Shown here: positions 60,513 through 64,000 of the stretch, one piece after another
How the letters are laid out: each line of letters starts with the position of its first letter
Numbering within the stretch: the stretch's first letter is position 1
Assembly (NCBI RefSeq): GCF_019345465.1
Contig: NZ_JAHKRC010000016.1
Location: 1-64,000, forward strand
Length of the DNA stretch: 64,000 bases
Source: Pseudomonas sp. NKUCC02_KPG
GTDB taxonomy: Bacteria > Pseudomonadota > Gammaproteobacteria > Pseudomonadales > Pseudomonadaceae
Direction of reading: 5' to 3'
The notes under the pieces: model-generated
What the model was told of the DNA's origin: nothing
What the model saw: only the letters and a program-made list of their open reading frames with translations
Database searches by the model: none
Translations under genes and position numbers: made by a program

Positions 60513-61409
60513 ATGTCTGCACCGTCTGCCTCTGCGATTGCTGTAAGCATCGCCCCTCAGTCTTTTGAGATTCGCCCGTTCAGCGGTGCCGTGGGAGCCG
60601 AAATCATCGGGCTTGATCTGGCGTTGCCGGTCAATGACCAGGATTTTGCGCGCATTCACCGCGCGCATCTGGAGCATCACGTAGTGGTGTTCCGCGATCA
60701 GCGCATTACCCCGCAGCAACAGATCGCCTTCAGTCGCCGTTTTGGCATTTTGCAGATCCATGTGCTCAAGCAGTTTCTGCTGACCGGGCACCCGGAAATT
60801 CTCATCGTCTCCAATATTATCGAGAACGGCCAATCCATCGGCCTGGGGGATGCGGGCAAGTTCTGGCACTCCGATCTTTCCTATAAAGAGCTGCCGAGCC
60901 TGGGCTCGATGCTGCATGCCCAGGAGCTGCCGAGCGAAGGCGGGGATACGCTGTTCGCCGACATGCACAAAGCCTGGGACGGCCTGCCGCAAGCCTTGCG
61001 CAGTGCCGTGGAAGGCCGCTCGGCCGCGCATTCGTATACGGCGCGCTACAGCGAAACCAAATTTGAAGGCAACTGGCGCCCGACCCTGACCCCGGAGCAA
61101 TTGGCTCAGGTCAGCGAGGTGGTGCATCCGGTGGTACGGACCCACCCGGAAAACGGCCGCAAGGCCCTGTTTGTCAGCGAGGGTTTCACGACCCGCATTG
61201 TGGGCCTGCCCGAGGATGAAAGCCGCCAGTTGCTGGCAGAGCTATTCGCCCACAGCGTGCTGCCTGAAAACATCTACCGCCATCAATGGCAGCCCCATGA
61301 CCTGGTGTTCTGGGATAACCGTTCGCTGATCCATCTCGCTGCCGGATGCCCAAGCCATCTGCGTCGCAAGCTCTATCGCACCACCATTCAGGGCAACGCC
61401 CCTTACTGA
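60513..61409 (+). CDS. TauD/TfdA-family 2-oxoglutarate dioxygenase
   Basis: Fe(II)/2-oxoglutarate oxygenase of 298 aa. Iron ligands His119 and Asp121 (FWHSDLSY) and His274 (LIHLAAG), with Arg285 as the likely 2-oxoglutarate anchor. Family substrates include taurine, alkyl sulfates, and phenoxyacetates. It is first of an operon with a binding protein, ATPase and permease of the sulfonate/nitrate type, as in tau and ats gene sets; the Phe/Tyr pocket residues do not let me choose. GGGAGTG precedes the ATG. Confidence 0.87.
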   Translation: MSAPSASAIAVSIAPQSFEIRPFSGAVGAEIIGLDLALPVNDQDFARIHRAHLEHHVVVFRDQRITPQQQIAFSRRFGILQIHVLKQFLLTGHPEILIVSNIIENGQSIGLGDAGKFWHSDLSYKELPSLGSMLHAQELPSEGGDTLFADMHKAWDGLPQALRSAVEGRSAAHSYTARYSETKFEGNWRPTLTPEQLAQVSEVVHPVVRTHPENGRKALFVSEGFTTRIVGLPEDESRQLLAELFAHSVLPENIYRHQWQPHDLVFWDNRSLIHLAAGCPSHLRRKLYRTTIQGNAPY

Positions 61410-61435
61410 TCGTCCCTATTTCAAGGAGCATAGCC

Positions 61436-62455
61436 ATGCCCAAATCATTCAAAACCGTCGCTGCCAGTGTAGGCCTGGGCTTGAGTCTGCTTGCCGGCAG
61501 CCTGGTCGCACCCACCGTGGCCCATGCCGAAGGCGAGATCCGTATCGCCGAACAGTTCGGCATTGTCTACCTGCTGCTCAACGTGGTGCGCGATCAAAAC
61601 CTGATCGAGAAACACGGCAAGGAGGAGGGCATCGACATCAAGGTCGACTGGACTCAATTGTCCGGCGGAGCGGCGGTCAACGATGCCTTGCTTTCCGGTT
61701 CCATTGACATTGCCGGCGCCGGGGTTGGCCCGCTGCTGACTATCTGGGATCGCACCCACGGCAAGCAGAACGTCAAGGCCGTGGCATCGCTGGGCAACTT
61801 TCCGTACTACCTGCTGAGCAATAATCCGAACGTCAAAACCATTGCCGACTTCTCCGAAAAGGACCGCATTGCCGTGCCTGCTGTGGGTGTTTCCGTGCAG
61901 TCACGCTTTTTGCAATATGCGGCTGCCAAGCAATGGGGCGACAAGGAGTTCAACCGGCTGGACAAGTACACCATCGCCGTCCCCCATCCTGATGCCACGG
62001 CTGCGCTGATTGCCGGTGGTACAGAGCTGAGCGGGCATTTTTCCAACCCGCCGTTCCAGGATCAGGCGCTGAAAAACCCCAACGTACACGTGGTGCTCAA
62101 TACCTACGACTTGCTCGGCCCCAACTCACCGACCGTGCTGTTTGCCACCGAGAAGTTCCGTAACGACAACCCTAAAACCTACAAGGCCTTCGTCGAGGCG
62201 TTGACCGAGGCGGCCGAGTTTGCCCAGAACGACAAGGCTGCTGCCGCTGACACATACATTCGCGTAACCAAGTCCAAAGTCGATCGCGACGAGTTGCTGA
62301 AGATCATCGACACCCCGGAGTACGAGTTCAGCGTGACGCCGAAAAACACTTACCCACTGGCTGAGTTTCTGTACCGCGTTGGCGCGATCAAAAACAAACC
62401 CGACTCCTGGAAAGATTACTTCTTCCAGGACGCCAAACCGCTGCAGGGGAGCTGA
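61436..62455 (+). CDS. ABC importer binding protein (sulfonate/nitrate/taurine type)
   Basis: Periplasmic NMT1/SsuA-like protein of 339 aa; signal peptide ends near residue 31 (VAPTVAHA). Core: AEQFGIVYLLLNVVRDQNLI and LSGGAAVNDALLSGSIDIAG, then VASLGNFPYYLLSNNPNVK. AAGGAG precedes the ATG, which lies 26 bp after the TauD-family stop. It likely delivers the dioxygenase substrate. Confidence 0.9.
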   Translation: MPKSFKTVAASVGLGLSLLAGSLVAPTVAHAEGEIRIAEQFGIVYLLLNVVRDQNLIEKHGKEEGIDIKVDWTQLSGGAAVNDALLSGSIDIAGAGVGPLLTIWDRTHGKQNVKAVASLGNFPYYLLSNNPNVKTIADFSEKDRIAVPAVGVSVQSRFLQYAAAKQWGDKEFNRLDKYTIAVPHPDATAALIAGGTELSGHFSNPPFQDQALKNPNVHVVLNTYDLLGPNSPTVLFATEKFRNDNPKTYKAFVEALTEAAEFAQNDKAAAADTYIRVTKSKVDRDELLKIIDTPEYEFSVTPKNTYPLAEFLYRVGAIKNKPDSWKDYFFQDAKPLQGS

Positions 62456-62460
62456 CAGCC

Positions 62461-63321
62461 ATGAACGCCTCCGTGCAAGGCCACACGGCCAGCCACTTGA
62501 ACGCAACAGGGCCTGCCCTGTTGTCGGTCGATCAGGTAAGCCTTGAGTACCGCACGCCGCAACGTGTGGTGAGGGCGACCCACCAGGTCAGTTTTGAAAT
62601 CGATCCGGCGGACCGTTTTATCCTGCTTGGCCCTTCGGGCTGCGGCAAGTCGACGTTGCTCAAGGCGGTCGCCGGGTTTCACACACCCTGTGAGGGGCAG
62701 ATCCGTCTCCAGGGCCAGGCCGTCACCGCACCGGGGCCGGACCGTATGGTGGTGTTCCAGGAGTTTGATCAGCTGCCGCCCTGGAAGACGGTCAAGCAAA
62801 ACGTGATGTTCCCTTTGCTGGCCTCCAAAACCCTGCCACGGCGCGAAGCCGAGGAACGGGCATTGCATTATCTGGACAAGGTCGGCCTGGCAGCGTTTGC
62901 CGATGCTTATCCGCACACCTTGTCCGGTGGCATGAAGGCTCGCGTGGCGATCGCCCGGGCCTTGGCGATGCAGCCGAAAATCCTGTTGATGGACGAGCCC
63001 TTTGCCGCACTCGACGCCCTGACCCGGCGCAAGATGCAGGAAGAATTGCTGCTGCTCTGGGAGGAGGTGCGCTTTACCTTGCTGTTTGTCACCCACTCCA
63101 TCGAAGAGGCGCTGGTGGTGGGCAACCGGATCTTGCTGCTATCGCCACACCCCGGGCGTGTGCGGGCTGAAATCAACAGCCATCAGTACGATCTGCACAG
63201 CCTGGGTGGTACGGGGTTCCAGCACACGGCGCGGCGCATTCATCGGCTGCTGTTCGATGAAACCGATGCAGGCACTGACGAACAACCCCTGAATTTCGCT
63301 GATATCCGTATCGCTTATTGA
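62461..63321 (+). CDS. ABC importer ATPase (TauB/SsuB-like)
   Basis: ATPase of 286 aa with Walker A GPSGCGKSTLLKA, signature LSGGMKARVAIARALAM and Walker B ILLMDEPFAALDALT. The N-terminus carries 20 extra residues and the tail is longer than in TauB (255 aa). It starts 5 bp after the binding-protein stop. Confidence 0.92.
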   Translation: MNASVQGHTASHLNATGPALLSVDQVSLEYRTPQRVVRATHQVSFEIDPADRFILLGPSGCGKSTLLKAVAGFHTPCEGQIRLQGQAVTAPGPDRMVVFQEFDQLPPWKTVKQNVMFPLLASKTLPRREAEERALHYLDKVGLAAFADAYPHTLSGGMKARVAIARALAMQPKILLMDEPFAALDALTRRKMQEELLLLWEEVRFTLLFVTHSIEEALVVGNRILLLSPHPGRVRAEINSHQYDLHSLGGTGFQHTARRIHRLLFDETDAGTDEQPLNFADIRIAY

Positions 63322-63339
63322 GCCGTGGAGGATTGCCCG

Positions 63340-64000
63340 ATGAGCCAATCATCATCTGTACGCCAGGAGTATGAAGTGGTCCTGGAGCCGTTGCTGACGG
63401 TGCCGCTGGAGCGCGAACTGCCCCTTGGCCAGCGTCTCTGGCAGCAGGGCTGGTTACGCAAAAGCCTGATTCTGGTCGTGCTGGCCGTGCTCTGGGAGCT
63501 GCTGGCGCGCTACCAGAACAACGACCTGCTGCTGCCCACGTTCTTGCAAACGAGCAGTGCCCTGTATCACGGCCTGATCAGCGGTGAATTGCTGAGCAAG
63601 GTGGGCATTTCCATGGTGGTGCTGCTCAAGGGGTACCTGATCGGGATCCTTCTGGCGTTTGCGCTCACCACGCTGGCGGTCTCGACCCAGTTGGGTCGTG
63701 ATTTGCTGAGCACCCTGACGTCGATGTTCAACCCGTTGCCGGCCATTGCCCTGTTGCCACTGGCATTGCTGTGGTTCGGGCTGGGGCAGAACAGCCTGAT
63801 TTTCGTGCTGGTGCATTCGGTGCTCTGGGCGTTGGCCCTGAACACGTATGCGGGTTTTCTCGGCGTCTCGGAAACCCTGCGCATGGCCGGGCGCAACTAT
63901 GGGTTGAAGGGCATCCGCTTTGTGCTGTTTATCCTGATCCCGGCAGCGCTGCCATCGATCCTCGCCGGTCTGAAAATCGGCTGGGCATTTGCCTGGCGCA
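63340..64000 (+). CDS. ABC importer permease (TauC/SsuC-like), partial
   Basis: BPD_transp_1 permease; the first 220 codons are in the window. Segments start at about residue 45 (SLILVVLAVLWELL) and the EAA-like loop GVSETLRMAGRNYGLKGIRF is near residues 183-202. The ATG at 63340 follows GTGGAGGA. The gene runs off the window end; an intact gene would be about 270-290 aa. Confidence 0.9.
   Translation, partial: MSQSSSVRQEYEVVLEPLLTVPLERELPLGQRLWQQGWLRKSLILVVLAVLWELLARYQNNDLLLPTFLQTSSALYHGLISGELLSKVGISMVVLLKGYLIGILLAFALTTLAVSTQLGRDLLSTLTSMFNPLPAIALLPLALLWFGLGQNSLIFVLVHSVLWALALNTYAGFLGVSETLRMAGRNYGLKGIRFVLFILIPAALPSILAGLKIGWAFAWR

Overview
The window looks like a chromosomal segment from a fluorescens-group Pseudomonas. 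The support is REP-type sequences (GCGGGCTTGCTCGCG), a complete ben/cat benzoate-catechol operon, ferulate (ech-vdh-fcs) and vanillate (vanAB/vanR) gene sets in the order I recall from P. putida, OprD-family porins, and GC-rich coding usage. There are no rRNA, tRNA, prophage, insertion sequence or CRISPR signals. The theme is catabolism of plant-derived aromatic acids and scavenging of organic N, S and metals.

Layout. 1-111 is the 3' end of hutU. 253-5883 holds a CaiB-type CoA-transferase, an acyl-CoA dehydrogenase, an NCS1 permease and etfBA, closed by a strong terminator. 5953-8201 has a small hypothetical gene, an operator-like intergenic region and a secreted M20 amidohydrolase. 8392-16435 is benR followed by benABCD-catBCA, which converts benzoate through catechol to 3-oxoadipate enol-lactone; no catR is present. 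16577-21084 is a ribose-type ABC importer. 21086-25551 has a DszC/SfnB-like flavin monooxygenase, divergent from an NtaA/SnaA-type monooxygenase and an FAD/NAD(P)-binding protein. 25923-32962 groups two polyamine-type binding proteins lacking their own permease with a P1-family aminopeptidase, an M20 dipeptidase, a LuxR-type regulator and a nitrilase-family amidase. 33026-38427 is nikABCDE with divergent nikR and a NikR operator. 38625-42805 has two MFS transporters and an OprD porin. 43303-51330 is a MarR regulator and ech-vdh-fcs-thiolase-acyl-CoA dehydrogenase (ferulate to vanillin to vanillate). 51772-57419 is an aromatic-acid MFS, a porin, vanR and vanAB (vanillate to protocatechuate). 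57730-64000 has a SotB-like exporter, mntP with a Mn riboswitch, a FlxA-like coiled-coil protein, a TauD-family dioxygenase and a sulfonate/nitrate-type ABC importer cut by the window end.

How it works together. Ferulate and vanillate are taken in through the OprD porins and MFS carriers and reduced to protocatechuate; benzoate is taken to the catechol branch. The pca genes that would complete protocatechuate breakdown are not in the window. Four sites resembling the P. putida PcaR box lie upstream of benR, the 41522 porin, the van MFS gene and vanA. Four copies of the palindrome TGGATCCA, likely VanR operators, flank the two van promoters. These two shared motif sets are the most interesting signals here and suggest a protocatechuate-pathway regulator that also reaches the benzoate regulator. 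Intergenic regions carry an abundant dispersed repeat family (GTAGTCGCTGACGAG...), in one place expanded to a 170-bp tandem array.
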